This document shows positions 52,121 through 61,870 of a stretch of 64,000 bases of DNA, one piece after another. The notes under the pieces were generated by a model. That model did not search any database. It was not told the DNA's origin and worked only from the letters and a program-made list of their open reading frames with translations. Source of the stretch: Mucilaginibacter lappiensis (lineage in GTDB: Bacteria > Bacteroidota > Bacteroidia > Sphingobacteriales > Sphingobacteriaceae); the NCBI RefSeq assembly GCF_900155965.1, contig NZ_FTMG01000001.1:744001-808000 (forward strand), written 5' to 3'. The translations under genes were made by a program, and so were the position numbers. Numbering within the stretch: position 1 is the stretch's first letter; each line of letters begins with the position of its first letter.

Positions 52121-53425
52121 ATGGTGTGGTTTGAAAAATTAAAGCTGAATAAGCAACTGGTTAGATCGGTAAATGAGGCAGGTTTTACAAACCCTACAGA
52201 ATTGCAGTTAAAAACACTTACCCGCATAGTTGGCGGTCAGGATATTATTGCCATAGGTCCCGAAGGTAGCGGCAAAACCACCACCTATGTTTTGGGTGTT
52301 TTAAACCGGTTCAATTATGCGCCTGAAGGCGTTCCGCGTGTATTGATCCTGGTACCCGAAAAGGAACAGGTAATGGCCGTGATTGAACAATTTGAATTAT
52401 TGAATAAAAATAAATCAATCTCTATTGTTGGCTTATATGTTGCCCCTGGGATTGAAGCCCAGATGGATGCACTTGCCGATGGCGCCGATATTGTAGTAGC
52501 TACGCCCGACAGGGCCAGGGCTATTTACCTGAAACTGGCGCTTAACTTAAACAAAGTTGATCTGCTGGTAATTGATGATGCCGATATGATGGTTAAAAAA
52601 GGTTTGCAGCTGCCGGTTGTTGAACTCGCCAACAGTATAGGCAGGGGTCAGCACCTTGTATTTACCGAGGTGATGCACAGCAAGCTTGAAAAAATGCTGG
52701 CTCCTTTCATGAATCAACCTGCTATTATTGAGATAGAAGAGTTACAGGAACAGCCATTACAAACACATCCTCAGCTACTTTATAATGTACCCAACTTTGG
52801 CACCAAGCTCAATTTGCTCAACCTGTTTTTGTATGATGATGAGCTTTTTACCAAAACAGTAGTATTTGTAAACACCAAGGTTAATGCCGATAAGTTATAC
52901 AAAAGCCTTTATGGCCGCCTGCGTGATGCTGTAGCTTTTTTAAATCCGCAGTTTTTTGACACCAATGGCTTTAAAAATATCGAAGATTTCAAAGCTGCCG
53001 AAAACTCCAGGGTTTTAATTGTGACCAATCAAAATAACGAAACTGTTGATTTAAGCGGGATCCCTTTTCTGATCCATTTTGATCTGCCCGCGGAAAAAGA
53101 AATCTTTATGGAGCGTATCATCAATCAGGATCCCGATAACGAGCAGGAAACCCTGGCTATCACCTTTGCCACCGATCTGGAATTGAGCCTGGTTAAAAAA
53201 ATAGAGCAAGCCAGCGGTAAAAAGATACCAACAGCCACCCTGCCCGATGAACTGGTTATTGAAAAAGAGATAAAAGCAAAAAAAGAGGAAGCAGATAAAA
53301 AACCGGCAAAACCAAATGCCGACGCTCCAGGTGCAGCCTTTCACGAAAAAAAGGCAGCCAACTCAAAAACCTACAACTTTAGTTCTGGTCAAAAGGCAAA
53401 AATGAACAACAAGCGTAAGCACTAA
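52121..53425 (+). CDS. DEAD-box helicase-like protein with degenerate motifs
   Basis: The 434-residue protein has a helicase-like two-domain layout. The Q motif (GFTNPTELQ) and motif I (GPEGSGKTT) are intact and TPDR (motif Ib) and a motif IV-like VVFVNTKVNADKL remain. Motif II is DDAD in place of DEAD. Motif III (SAT) reads FTE. Motif V loses its arginine and glycine (VTNQNNETVDLSGIPF), and motif VI (HRxGRxxR) is replaced by MERIINQDPDN. The C-terminus is lysine- and alanine-rich (from about residue 385), as in RNA-binding tails. It may bind RNA and ATP without normal helicase activity. It converges on the VF530-like gene with a 1-bp gap. Confidence 0.88.
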   Translation: MVWFEKLKLNKQLVRSVNEAGFTNPTELQLKTLTRIVGGQDIIAIGPEGSGKTTTYVLGVLNRFNYAPEGVPRVLILVPEKEQVMAVIEQFELLNKNKSISIVGLYVAPGIEAQMDALADGADIVVATPDRARAIYLKLALNLNKVDLLVIDDADMMVKKGLQLPVVELANSIGRGQHLVFTEVMHSKLEKMLAPFMNQPAIIEIEELQEQPLQTHPQLLYNVPNFGTKLNLLNLFLYDDELFTKTVVFVNTKVNADKLYKSLYGRLRDAVAFLNPQFFDTNGFKNIEDFKAAENSRVLIVTNQNNETVDLSGIPFLIHFDLPAEKEIFMERIINQDPDNEQETLAITFATDLELSLVKKIEQASGKKIPTATLPDELVIEKEIKAKKEEADKKPAKPNADAPGAAFHEKKAANSKTYNFSSGQKAKMNNKRKH

Positions 53426-53426
53426 G

Positions 53427-53648
53427 CTATTTTACGCAATAAGCTATATATAGGTCTTCTACCTTTTTACGGGCCCAGGGCGTTTTACGTAAAAACTTAA
53501 GGCTTGATTGTATGCTGGGATTATCATGAAAACAATTAATGCGGATGCGTTTGTCTAATTCGTCCCACCCAAATTGAGCTAAAAGTTCTTCCAATATTAC
53601 CTGTAATGTTTTACCGTGCAGCGGATCTTTGCTTTGTTGTTGCATCAT
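53427..53648 (-). CDS. VF530-family (DUF2132) DNA-binding-like protein
   Basis: A 73-residue protein. KDPLHGKTLQVILEELLAQF followed by GWDELDKRIRINCFHDNPSI and SLKFLRKTPWARKKVEDLY matches the VF530 family, whose structure suggests DNA binding. It has no membrane or secretion signal. Its stop is 1 bp from the stop of the helicase-like gene on the other strand, so the transcripts must overlap at their ends. Two ATG codons at 53648 and 53645 are possible starts. Confidence 0.9.
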   Translation of the reverse strand: MMQQQSKDPLHGKTLQVILEELLAQFGWDELDKRIRINCFHDNPSIQSSLKFLRKTPWARKKVEDLYIAYCVK

Positions 53649-53870
53649 GCAAAAGTACGGCTTGTTTAGGTATTATATATAGACCATCCATTTATTATAT
53701 ACTTTAACAAAGCAGCTAATAGTACGCTTATTTTGCAGCACAACCAATTATAACATGGATGCGTTTAAATAGCCATACTTAATTACGATTTATTTAACCG
53801 TATTTTAGTAAATTAGATAATCATTTTATGTAATTATCCGCAACCATATAAATCATAATTTACTGATATA

Positions 53871-56800
53871 ATGAGGGGCTGTAAGTTTTATCTTATTTTA
53901 CTTTTTCAGGCTATATCATTATATGTTTTTGCGCAGAACCAGCCTTTACATTTTCAGCGCATTGGCAGCCGCTCTAATTTATCGGAGCTTAACATCAATA
54001 CCATTTTTCAGGATAGTTATGGTTTTATCTGGGTTGGCACCCTTGATGGTTTAAACCGCTTTGACGGCAATAAATTTAAAGTTTTTCAGAATAACATTAC
54101 CGACAGCACAAGCCTAAGCAATAATTACATCAACCATATTGCCGAAGACAAGAATGGAAACCTTTGGATAGCCACCATGGGTGGAGGTTTAAATAAGTAT
54201 GACCGGAAACAAAACCGCTTTTATCATTACTTACACAGTAAAAAAGCAGCAAATACTATAGCAAGCAATAATTTAACGGGGCTTGTTTTTGATAAGGATG
54301 GCAATTTATGGATCAGCTACCTGGAAGATGGATTGGATGAGTTTAAGATAAGTCAGAGCAAACTCGTCCATTACAAACACAGCAACAATGATCATAACAC
54401 CCTGAGTGATAATAACACCAGGAGTATTTATTTCGATAGTCATCATAACTTATGGATCGGGACTATAACCGGCGGTTTAAATCTGTTTAATATCCAAACT
54501 AAAACTTTTACCTGCTTTAAACACGACGATAAAGCTGTGGGGTCAATATCATCTAATTATATCACCTGTATTTTTGAAGATAGCAGCCACCGTTTATGGG
54601 CAGGTACCTGGGATAACGGCGGTTTAAATTTATACGATAACAACACAGGTACTTTTAAAAACTTTAAAAACAATCCTGGTAACAGTAACTCCATTTCGGG
54701 CAATGACATACAAGCCATTGCCGAAGACAGTAATCAAAACTTATGGATAGGTGTTAACAATGGAGGGGTAAGCATATTTAATTACGCAGAAAATAAATTT
54801 ACAAACCACGCCCACGATGATATTGATAACACCAGTATAGCCAGTAACTCTGTTGATGCTATATTAAAGGATAAAACAGGCAATATGTGGGTAGGCACTT
54901 TTTCTTCGGGTATTAACTTATACAGAAAAACTACGGATAATTTCGCATTCTACAAACACAGTTCTTCGTCTGTAAGCCTATCAAATAACTATGTTTTAAG
55001 CTTTTATCAGGATAAAAAAGGTGATATATGGATTGGCACAGATGGTGGAGGGCTGAATTTTTTCAGCCCCGATAAAGGAACTTTCACCGCATACAAACAT
55101 AACGAAAATGATAAAAGCGGTATAGCCGGCAATTATGTTCTGGACATGCAGGATGACGACAAAAACAACCTGTGGATAGCAACCTGGGGAAACGGCGTTA
55201 GCGTAATGAATATGCAAACCCACCGGTTTAAGTCATATACCCATAACCCCAATGACAGTAGCAGTTTAGCCGGTAATAATATATATGCCATTACCGCAAC
55301 ACCCGACCATAAAATATGGATAGGTACATTTGGGCAGGGCCTTGATTTGTACAATCCTAAAACCAACAAGTTCGTCCATTATAAGCATAACCCTGCTGAT
55401 GCTAAAAGCATCAGCGATAATGTAATCAATTCATTATTAGTCGACTCTAAAGGCAATCTTTGGGTAGGCACAGGTAATGGTGGTCTTAACCGGTTTGATC
55501 AGCAAACGGGCACCTTTACTACTTACAAACACGACGAATCGAACAATAGCATAAGTAACAACAAAGCGGTCGACCTGCTGGAAGATCATATTGGCAATAT
55601 ATGGATATGTACATTTGATGGTTTAAATCGTTTTGACCCCAAAACCGGCAAGTTCACTATTTTTAAAACAAAGGATGGCCTGCCTAATAATTACACCTAC
55701 GCTATTAAAGAGGATAATAGCGGAAATTTTTGGATCAGTACCAATAAAGGAATATCCAAATATAATCCCATCACCAAAAAATTCAAAAACTTCACGGTTG
55801 ATGATGGCTTACAAGCCGATGAATTTAAAGCAAAATCTGCTTTAAAAGCCAGGGATGGCCAATTGTATTTTGGTGGTGTGAATGGATTTAATGTATTTGA
55901 TCCTGAAAAGATCATGGAGCATCATTACAATCCGCCTTTAGTTTTAACCAACTTTCAGATTTTTAACAACTCCATAGAGGTAGCTAAAAATGATAAAGAC
56001 CCATCGCCTTTAAAACAGGATATCAGTGTTACCAAAGCTATTACTTTACACTATGATCAATCTGTAATTTCATTTGAATTTGTTTCGCTGGATTATGCCT
56101 TGCTAAACCGTAACGTTTATGCTTATCAATTGGTGGGTTTTGATAAAAACTGGAACCATATTGGGCGTAAAAACACAGCGACTTATACTAATTTACCTGC
56201 AGGCCATTACACGTTTAAAGTAAAAAGTCATAATGGAGATGGCGTGTGGTCAACCCGTGAACTAAGTCTGGAATTAACAATTCTGCCCCCATTTTGGCTA
56301 ACCTGGTGGTTTATTATCCTGGTAACTCTTTTAATTTTTGCTGTCATATATGGTTTATACCGTTTAAAGGTAAATGCCATTATTAAACAAAAGGCTTTAT
56401 TGGAGCAACAGGTATCTGAACGTACCGTCGAGGTTATGCATCAGTCAGACGAGTTAAAAAAGCAATCAGCCGCTTTACAGAACCTGAACGCCGAATTACA
56501 GTCGCAATCTGAAGAACTACAGGCCTTGAACGAAGAGTTGCGGGTACAATCTGAAGAATTAGAGCTACAGCGGCAGCAAGAGCGACAAGCCCGTAAAGAG
56601 GCTGATAAAGCCAATCAGGCTAAAAGCATATTCCTGGCTACCATGAGCCATGAAATACGTACCCCCATGAATGGCGTGATCGGGATGGCTTCTCTTTTGG
56701 GCGAGACGGAATTGAATAGCGAACAACGGGAATATACCAATACCATTATAGCCTGTGGCGATAGCCTGGTGAATGTGATTAATGACATTCTTGATTTTTC

Positions 56801-58184
56801 AAAAATAGAATCAGGTAAAATGGATATTGAGCAGGACGATTTTGATCTTCGCCATTGTATGGAAGAGGTAATGGACCTTTTTTCGCAACAGGCCTCACAA
56901 CAAAACCTGGAACTGGTTTACCAGATAGATCCTGCCCTGCCCACGCAAATTATTGGCGACAGCCTCAGGCTTAAACAAGTAATCACCAACCTCACTGGCA
57001 ACGCTTTAAAATTCACTCAAAAAGGCGAAGTATTTATAAAAGTATTTCTATCCAAAACCCTCAAAAACGGTCATATCGAGATCGGGTTTAGTGTGATGGA
57101 CACCGGGATAGGTATCCCCGATGAAAAGCTTCCAGGATTATTCAATGCCTTTTCGCAGGTTGATTCATCAACTACCCGTAAATATGGCGGTACTGGTTTG
57201 GGCCTGGTGATCAGTCAGCGCCTGGTAAAACTCATGGGCGGCGATATCTGGGTAGAGAGCGTTTACAAAGAAGGCTCGGTATTTATGTTCACTATCAGGG
57301 CAGCGGTTAGTAAAAAACAACTAAAATATCAACCCATAGTATTTAATCCGGCCGAAATGGAAGGCAAAAAGATACTGTTAGTTGATGATAACCAGACCAA
57401 CCGTTTTATACTAAAAACACAGTTGGAACAATGGGGAATACTCACCGAATCTGCAGCGTCGGCAGTAGAAGCGCTTGACCTTTTATCCGAAGGCGAAAGA
57501 TTCAATCTGATCATCACGGATATGGAAATGCCTGATATGGATGGGGTCGATCTGGCGCGGTCTATTAAAAGAAACTATAAGAACCTGCCTGTAATTATGT
57601 TGAGCTCCATTGGCGACGGTTCAAAGAAAAAATATCCGGGATTGTTCTCTGCCATTCTCACCAAACCCGTTAAGCAAAATCAGCTGGGGAAAAGTATACA
57701 GGCAGAATTTCAAAACCAGCCCACTTCAGCTTTTGTAGAACCAAAGTCCTCGAAATTATTTGAGGAAGACTTCGCCACTGATTTTCCGATGCGTATTTTG
57801 GTGGCAGAGGACAACCTGATCAATCAAAAACTGGTTGATAGGATGCTGACCAAATTAGGTTACAAATTTATCATAGCACCAAACGGGCTCGAGGCCTTAA
57901 ACAAGTTAAAATTAAACCCTGTTGATGTAATATTTATGGATGTGCAAATGCCCGAGATGGATGGTTTTGAAGCAACCCGGCATATCCGTAAATACGCCTT
58001 TAAGCAACCCTACATCATAGCCATGACCGCCAACGCCGGCCCCGAAGACCGTGAGCTTTGTTTATCCCAAGGCATGAACGACTACATAGCCAAACCCATG
58101 AAAACCGATGACCTGGTAGCCATACTAAAAAGAGCCCATGAGCAAGTAGCGAAGAACAATTTAGATAAAGAGAAGCACAAATAA
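53871..58184 (+). CDS. Hybrid two-component sensor kinase with two-propeller sensor and two receiver domains
   Basis: A 1437-residue protein. After a signal peptide (about 1-21), residues 25-740 hold fourteen propeller blades of the Reg_prop type ([24 protein letters not shown] and so on), enough for two seven-bladed propellers. A Y_Y_Y domain (about 745-805) and one membrane helix (about 808-832) follow. A coiled coil (about 845-910) leads to HisKA, with the phospho-histidine H927 in [12 protein letters not shown]. After the ATPase domain come two receivers with D1217 ([13 protein letters not shown]) and D1357 ([13 protein letters not shown]). There is no AraC-type DNA-binding domain at the end, unlike classical HTCS proteins, so a separate partner must carry the signal. 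Its ligand is probably a glycan fragment in the periplasm. Confidence 0.93.
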   Translation: MRGCKFYLILLFQAISLYVFAQNQPLHFQRIGSRSNLSELNINTIFQDSYGFIWVGTLDGLNRFDGNKFKVFQNNITDSTSLSNNYINHIAEDKNGNLWIATMGGGLNKYDRKQNRFYHYLHSKKAANTIASNNLTGLVFDKDGNLWISYLEDGLDEFKISQSKLVHYKHSNNDHNTLSDNNTRSIYFDSHHNLWIGTITGGLNLFNIQTKTFTCFKHDDKAVGSISSNYITCIFEDSSHRLWAGTWDNGGLNLYDNNTGTFKNFKNNPGNSNSISGNDIQAIAEDSNQNLWIGVNNGGVSIFNYAENKFTNHAHDDIDNTSIASNSVDAILKDKTGNMWVGTFSSGINLYRKTTDNFAFYKHSSSSVSLSNNYVLSFYQDKKGDIWIGTDGGGLNFFSPDKGTFTAYKHNENDKSGIAGNYVLDMQDDDKNNLWIATWGNGVSVMNMQTHRFKSYTHNPNDSSSLAGNNIYAITATPDHKIWIGTFGQGLDLYNPKTNKFVHYKHNPADAKSISDNVINSLLVDSKGNLWVGTGNGGLNRFDQQTGTFTTYKHDESNNSISNNKAVDLLEDHIGNIWICTFDGLNRFDPKTGKFTIFKTKDGLPNNYTYAIKEDNSGNFWISTNKGISKYNPITKKFKNFTVDDGLQADEFKAKSALKARDGQLYFGGVNGFNVFDPEKIMEHHYNPPLVLTNFQIFNNSIEVAKNDKDPSPLKQDISVTKAITLHYDQSVISFEFVSLDYALLNRNVYAYQLVGFDKNWNHIGRKNTATYTNLPAGHYTFKVKSHNGDGVWSTRELSLELTILPPFWLTWWFIILVTLLIFAVIYGLYRLKVNAIIKQKALLEQQVSERTVEVMHQSDELKKQSAALQNLNAELQSQSEELQALNEELRVQSEELELQRQQERQARKEADKANQAKSIFLATMSHEIRTPMNGVIGMASLLGETELNSEQREYTNTIIACGDSLVNVINDILDFSKIESGKMDIEQDDFDLRHCMEEVMDLFSQQASQQNLELVYQIDPALPTQIIGDSLRLKQVITNLTGNALKFTQKGEVFIKVFLSKTLKNGHIEIGFSVMDTGIGIPDEKLPGLFNAFSQVDSSTTRKYGGTGLGLVISQRLVKLMGGDIWVESVYKEGSVFMFTIRAAVSKKQLKYQPIVFNPAEMEGKKILLVDDNQTNRFILKTQLEQWGILTESAASAVEALDLLSEGERFNLIITDMEMPDMDGVDLARSIKRNYKNLPVIMLSSIGDGSKKKYPGLFSAILTKPVKQNQLGKSIQAEFQNQPTSAFVEPKSSKLFEEDFATDFPMRILVAEDNLINQKLVDRMLTKLGYKFIIAPNGLEALNKLKLNPVDVIFMDVQMPEMDGFEATRHIRKYAFKQPYIIAMTANAGPEDRELCLSQGMNDYIAKPMKTDDLVAILKRAHEQVAKNNLDKEKHK

Positions 58185-58237
58185 ATTTAATTTGTGCTTA
58201 ATGTATGCTGCACCATGAGTTGAAGAATCTCCCCACG

Positions 58238-58264
58238 CGTCATTGCGAGTACGAAGCAATGACG
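58238..58264. repeat. Short inverted repeat, GTCATTGCGAG family
   Basis: CGTCATTGC (58238-58246) and GCAATGACG (58256-58264) are a perfect pair with a 9-nt loop GAGTACGAA. It has the same words as 7721-7818 in a compact form. It is between the convergent kinase and yceH-like genes. Confidence 0.85.
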
Positions 58265-58300
58265 AAAAGTGACATATCCTACTTCACAAACCGAAACTTT

Positions 58301-58960
58301 TTATTCCCCCACCCCTAATTCCTGCATCAATTTAACCAACTTGTCCTTTACTTCAGCCAATTCATTTTCCAGTTGGGTAACACGGGCCTCCAGGCCACTG
58401 GTTGAACGAGAGCCGGTTTCTTCTACGTCATCATAGTCATTAATATCAGGTGTACCGCTTAAAAGATGAGCATATCTAACTTCTTTTTGTCCCGGGCGTT
58501 TGGGTAACTGCACCACATAAGGCAAAGCCGGATCAGCCAGTTTCTCGAGCATTTCCTGCACCTCTTCTATGGTTTCAAACTCATATAACCTGCCCGAATT
58601 GGTATTCAATTCGCCCGGTGTTTGCGGGCCGCGTAATATCAGCAGGCAAAGCAAAGCCACTTCGGCCGGAATTACCGGGAACACAATAGCAAAGTTGTGC
58701 TTATATTTTATATTCCGGATAGAGCCGCCGGTAACGGTGGAGATCAATCCGCGTCTTTTAAGGGTATTTAACGTCTCGGTAACCGTACCCTCATCATAAT
58801 TTACAACAGGCTTGCGCGATGTTTTTTGATTGCATGCAGCGGTTAAGCCGTTAAGGGTCATGGGGTAATAATCGGGCGTGGTTTTACTTTTTTCCATCAG
58901 CGAGCCTAATACACGCAGCTCTGTAGCATTAAGTACCGGTAAAGTTTGGGGTGTATCCAT
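58301..58960 (-). CDS. YceH-family (DUF480) protein
   Basis: At 219 residues the protein has the length of YceH. It starts with LNATELRVLGSLMEKSKTTPDYYPMTLNGLTAACNQKTS, shown here in two winged-helix halves: YPMTLNGLTAACNQKTSRKP and, later, LRGPQTPGELNTNSGRLYEF. A C-terminal coiled coil (LEARVTQLENELAEVKDKL) is present. The fold suggests DNA binding, but the target is unknown. It is transcribed alone, divergent from the WalJ-like gene. Confidence 0.92.
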   Translation of the reverse strand: MDTPQTLPVLNATELRVLGSLMEKSKTTPDYYPMTLNGLTAACNQKTSRKPVVNYDEGTVTETLNTLKRRGLISTVTGGSIRNIKYKHNFAIVFPVIPAEVALLCLLILRGPQTPGELNTNSGRLYEFETIEEVQEMLEKLADPALPYVVQLPKRPGQKEVRYAHLLSGTPDINDYDDVEETGSRSTSGLEARVTQLENELAEVKDKLVKLMQELGVGE

Positions 58961-59069
58961 GGCTAAATATAAGCAGCTTTTTATAGCCGCAAAATTTTAG
59001 TGATTATTTTTAAACACTACACGTTAAGTAAAGATAAAATTTAGCTTAAATCCGTTACTTTGTATTTAC

Positions 59070-59891
59070 ATGTCATTATTCATCACATCACTAAATTCGG
59101 GCAGTAACGGCAATTGCTATTACATCGGGAACGAGCGGGAGGCTATATTGGTTGATGCCGGCATATCATGCCGCGAAACGGAGAAACGCATGACCCGCCT
59201 GGGCTTATCCATGCAAAAGGTAAAAGCCATATTTGTATCGCATGAGCACTCAGACCATATTCGTGGTATACCGGTACTGGCCAAAAAATTCAATTTGCCG
59301 GTATACATCACACCCGGCACCTTATTACATTTAGGTAATAGCGTGGATATGCAGCTGGTGCACCATTTACGGGAGTTTGAAACGGTAAGCATCGGCGAAT
59401 TGCAGGTTACCTCATTCCCCAAAGAACATGACGCCTCTGAGCCGCATAGCTTTTTTGTAAGCTGCCGCGATATCAACGTAGGTATATTTACAGATATCGG
59501 CTTGGTGTGCGACAGGCTCATTCGCTATTTTAGTCAGTGCCATGCCGCCTTCTTGGAGGCTAACTATGATGACGACATGCTGGATAACGGTGGCTACCCC
59601 TATCATCTTAAACGACGCATTCGGGGCGGCAAGGGACACTTATCAAATAAACAAGCCCTGGCATTATTCACCACGCACCGTCCGCCGTATATGACACACT
59701 TGCTGCTTTCCCACTTATCACATAATAATAACAACCCCAAACTGGTAGAAGACCTGTTTACTGCCTGCGCCGAAGGCATTCACGTGGTGGTAGCTTCGCG
59801 GTTTGAAGAAACCCCGGTTTATCATATCGGCGAAACGGATAAAGTACCTTCATTTGCCGGGCAGCTTGATCTTGGCTTTGGCAGTATCTGA
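59070..59891 (+). CDS. WalJ/YycJ-type metallo-beta-lactamase-fold hydrolase
   Basis: A 273-residue protein. LNSGSNGNCYYIGNEREAIL opens the fold, and FVSHEHSDHIRGIPVL (HxHxDH) carries the zinc ligands. Later ligands are in PKEHDASEPHSF and IFTDIGLV (aspartate). LLLSHLSHNNNNPKL follows. YycJ/WalJ proteins are DNA 5' exonucleases or RNase-like enzymes of this superfamily and are often linked to DNA repair or cell-wall control. It ends 252 bp from the convergent mtfA-like gene, with nested repeats between. Confidence 0.9.
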   Translation: MSLFITSLNSGSNGNCYYIGNEREAILVDAGISCRETEKRMTRLGLSMQKVKAIFVSHEHSDHIRGIPVLAKKFNLPVYITPGTLLHLGNSVDMQLVHHLREFETVSIGELQVTSFPKEHDASEPHSFFVSCRDINVGIFTDIGLVCDRLIRYFSQCHAAFLEANYDDDMLDNGGYPYHLKRRIRGGKGHLSNKQALALFTTHRPPYMTHLLLSHLSHNNNNPKLVEDLFTACAEGIHVVVASRFEETPVYHIGETDKVPSFAGQLDLGFGSI

Positions 59892-60140
59892 TTTTAGTAT
59901 CAAGACATTGGAAATCACCTTTGTCATGCTGAACGGAGTGAAGCATCCATTGAACGATAGACTTATCGAAGAAGATCCTTCGTTCCTCAGGATGACAAAC
60001 TTTTTGGGTTGTAAATACATGGAAAATCGCGGTAATCCTTTAACTGCGAAGCACTCTTGAACACCAATAAGGAGAGTAATTTGTGAAAAATCTCCTCAAT
60101 CATGGTTCAGACAAAAAAACACTAAAACTTGATACTAAAA
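59892..60140. repeat. Nested inverted repeats between convergent genes
   Basis: The outer pair is TTTTAGTATCAAG (59892-59904) with its exact reverse complement (60128-60140), one base after the upstream stop and two before the downstream stop. Inside it lies a GTCATCCTGAAC-family repeat with arms at 59920-59948 and 59973-59999. The outer words match the TATCAAG family and the inner ones match 22537-22618, so one element seems to have been placed inside another. Confidence 0.8.
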
Positions 60141-60142
60141 AC

Positions 60143-60913
60143 CTATCTATTCACCCGCATAAACATCATAAACAGCATTTCGTACAACTCCGGGTGTTTG
60201 TGTTTCAGTTCTTCAGGTTTCTGAAAAAAGTATTCAGCAGCTACAGCAAAAAATTCCGCTTCGCTAGTGGCAGCGTAGGGGTTAATATCTGATTTACCTT
60301 CTTCTATTTTGTGGATCTCCTGATGGATCATTTTTAACCAGGGCAGTACATAATCATGCGCCAGCAGATTTTCTGGGATACCATCTGTAGCACCGTCCGA
60401 TTTATCCAGCAGGTGCACAAATTCATGTATAGCCGTATTCTCTTTACCAGCCGAACGGGAAAAGCCTTTAGTAAGCGCCGCCCGCGACAGGATCATTTGC
60501 CCGTTCATGTATCCCGAACCCACCATGCCCAGAATATTCCTGCCTTCACCCTCAAACTGAAATTCACTATCAAAAGTGTCCGGGTATAATATCACGTTGG
60601 TGAGGTTGCTGTATCGCCAGTTACCCAGCCTGAAGATGGGAATCACCGCACTCGAAGCAATCATTACCCGGTCGGTATCTCCAATGGCCGTGCCCACCCC
60701 TTCTATGGTGATACCTTCCAGAAAATCACTTACTTTTTGTTCAAATAAAAGCTTATCCGCATTATTTAAGGCCTGATAAAATGGAATATACCGGGCTAAA
60801 ATATCTTTATAAATCGTATTGGCAGGTATTCTTTTCTGCTTACCTTTTTTGGTCGAAAAATAGTATCCGATTAAGGCAATAACAATAAGCAGGAGTATAA
60901 TGATTGGTATCAT
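60143..60913 (-). CDS. MtfA-type zinc-dependent peptidase
   Basis: The 256-residue protein starts with a membrane helix (MIPIIILLLIVIALIGYYF) and a basic segment. IHEFVHLLDKSDGATDGIP contains the HExxH zinc motif, and AATSEAEFFAVAAEYFF supplies the third ligand glutamate. ASSAVIPIFRLGNWRYSNL precedes the active site, as in MtfA. In E. coli MtfA inactivates the repressor Mlc and so links to sugar uptake; the membrane anchor here is an added feature. The target in this organism is unknown. Confidence 0.92.
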   Translation of the reverse strand: MIPIIILLLIVIALIGYYFSTKKGKQKRIPANTIYKDILARYIPFYQALNNADKLLFEQKVSDFLEGITIEGVGTAIGDTDRVMIASSAVIPIFRLGNWRYSNLTNVILYPDTFDSEFQFEGEGRNILGMVGSGYMNGQMILSRAALTKGFSRSAGKENTAIHEFVHLLDKSDGATDGIPENLLAHDYVLPWLKMIHQEIHKIEEGKSDINPYAATSEAEFFAVAAEYFFQKPEELKHKHPELYEMLFMMFMRVNR

Positions 60914-60924
60914 AAAGCTAAAAA

Positions 60925-60961
60925 ATCAACAGAATCAATGTAATCATTCACATCAACGGTC
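60925..60961. repeat. Single arm of the ATCAGCGAAATCAAC family
   Basis: The words AATCAATGTAATCATT and CATCAACGGTC match the right arm of the repeat at 38792-38861 with few changes. No inverted partner is nearby. It lies in the 59-bp gap between the mtfA-like start and the DUF92 stop. Confidence 0.65.
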
Positions 60962-60972
60962 AAATATCAGCA

Positions 60973-61686
60973 TTAAATCAGGTAAATCAACAGCATAACC
61001 AAAGCTGCTATCAGCGTATTTATAAAATTTACTGTATTGTTGCCCAAATATCCGCGTCGTTCCAGCAGGGCTCCCAAGGCAGAATCGGTTAAATTACCTA
61101 TTGTTCCGGCAATAATAATCCAGATAAAACTACTGTTGCTCCACCCAAAACCAATAGTATAAGCCAGGGCTATAATGCAGCTGCCACCTAAACCAAACAA
61201 GACACCTTCCATACTGACAACGCCATCTAGTCCCCGTTGGTCGGCTTTTAGAGTGATGATATTAAAAAAACGTCTGCCATAAATTGTACCCAGCTCTGAA
61301 GACAAAGTATCTGCCGTTGCCGATGCAAAGCTGGCAGCCATCATTAATATCCATAAAGTTGTATAGGCAGGAAACCACAAGACCAGGAGCCCGGTTATGG
61401 CCCCTGCACCCGCATTGGCCAATACCTGGGCTGCGCTTCTGCCACTCTGATGCTCCGCCGTATTGGCGAAATCTTGTTTTTGATGTTTTTGCCAGGAGGT
61501 TGCTGCCGAACCTAAAATAAAAAAGGTGGCCATCATGGCTACGCCGCTATATCCTGCCCCGGCAAAAACCAGACAGGCGACAATAGTACCCGTAAGGGCC
61601 GCTACCGGAGTTAGTTTACGAGCCGATATGCTATAAACTACGCCCGCAATAAGGATTAATACCAATAAACCGTAATGAGCCAGCAT
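60973..61686 (-). CDS. DUF92-family membrane protein
   Basis: A 237-residue protein with about six hydrophobic segments. It contains ARKLTPVAALTGTIVACLVF and later ASFASATADTLSSELGTIYG and TLKADQRGLDGVVSMEGVLFGLGG, all family signatures. DUF92 is related to plant phytyl-phosphate kinase (VTE6) and to bacterial CTP-type polyprenyl kinases, so an isoprenoid-phosphate kinase role is possible but unproven. The gene is divergent from the methyltransferase, with a perfect inverted repeat between. Confidence 0.9.
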   Translation of the reverse strand: MLAHYGLLVLILIAGVVYSISARKLTPVAALTGTIVACLVFAGAGYSGVAMMATFFILGSAATSWQKHQKQDFANTAEHQSGRSAAQVLANAGAGAITGLLVLWFPAYTTLWILMMAASFASATADTLSSELGTIYGRRFFNIITLKADQRGLDGVVSMEGVLFGLGGSCIIALAYTIGFGWSNSSFIWIIIAGTIGNLTDSALGALLERRGYLGNNTVNFINTLIAALVMLLIYLI

Positions 61687-61697
61687 GAGTATAGAAT

Positions 61698-61843
61698 CAA
61701 GAAATTAGAGTCAAGAATCAAGAGTTAGTAAAAAACAATTATAAGCCATTAATTTCAATAATAATTTCCGATTCAGGGTAAAATAATGATTAACCTACTA
61801 TTACTATTTTTTCTAACTCTTGATTCTTGACTCTAATTTCTTG
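61698..61843. repeat. Perfect 31-bp inverted repeat, AGTCAAGAATCAAG family (copy 3)
   Basis: The arms 61698-61728 and 61813-61843 are exact reverse complements with 84 nt between. The left arm starts CAAGAAATTAGAGTCAAG. The loop is nearly the same length as in the TATCAAGTAG copy at 25558-25706. It fills the divergent gap between the DUF92 gene and the methyltransferase. Confidence 0.92.
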
Positions 61844-61870
61844 CCTCTTTCTTCCTATTTTTGCCTACGA

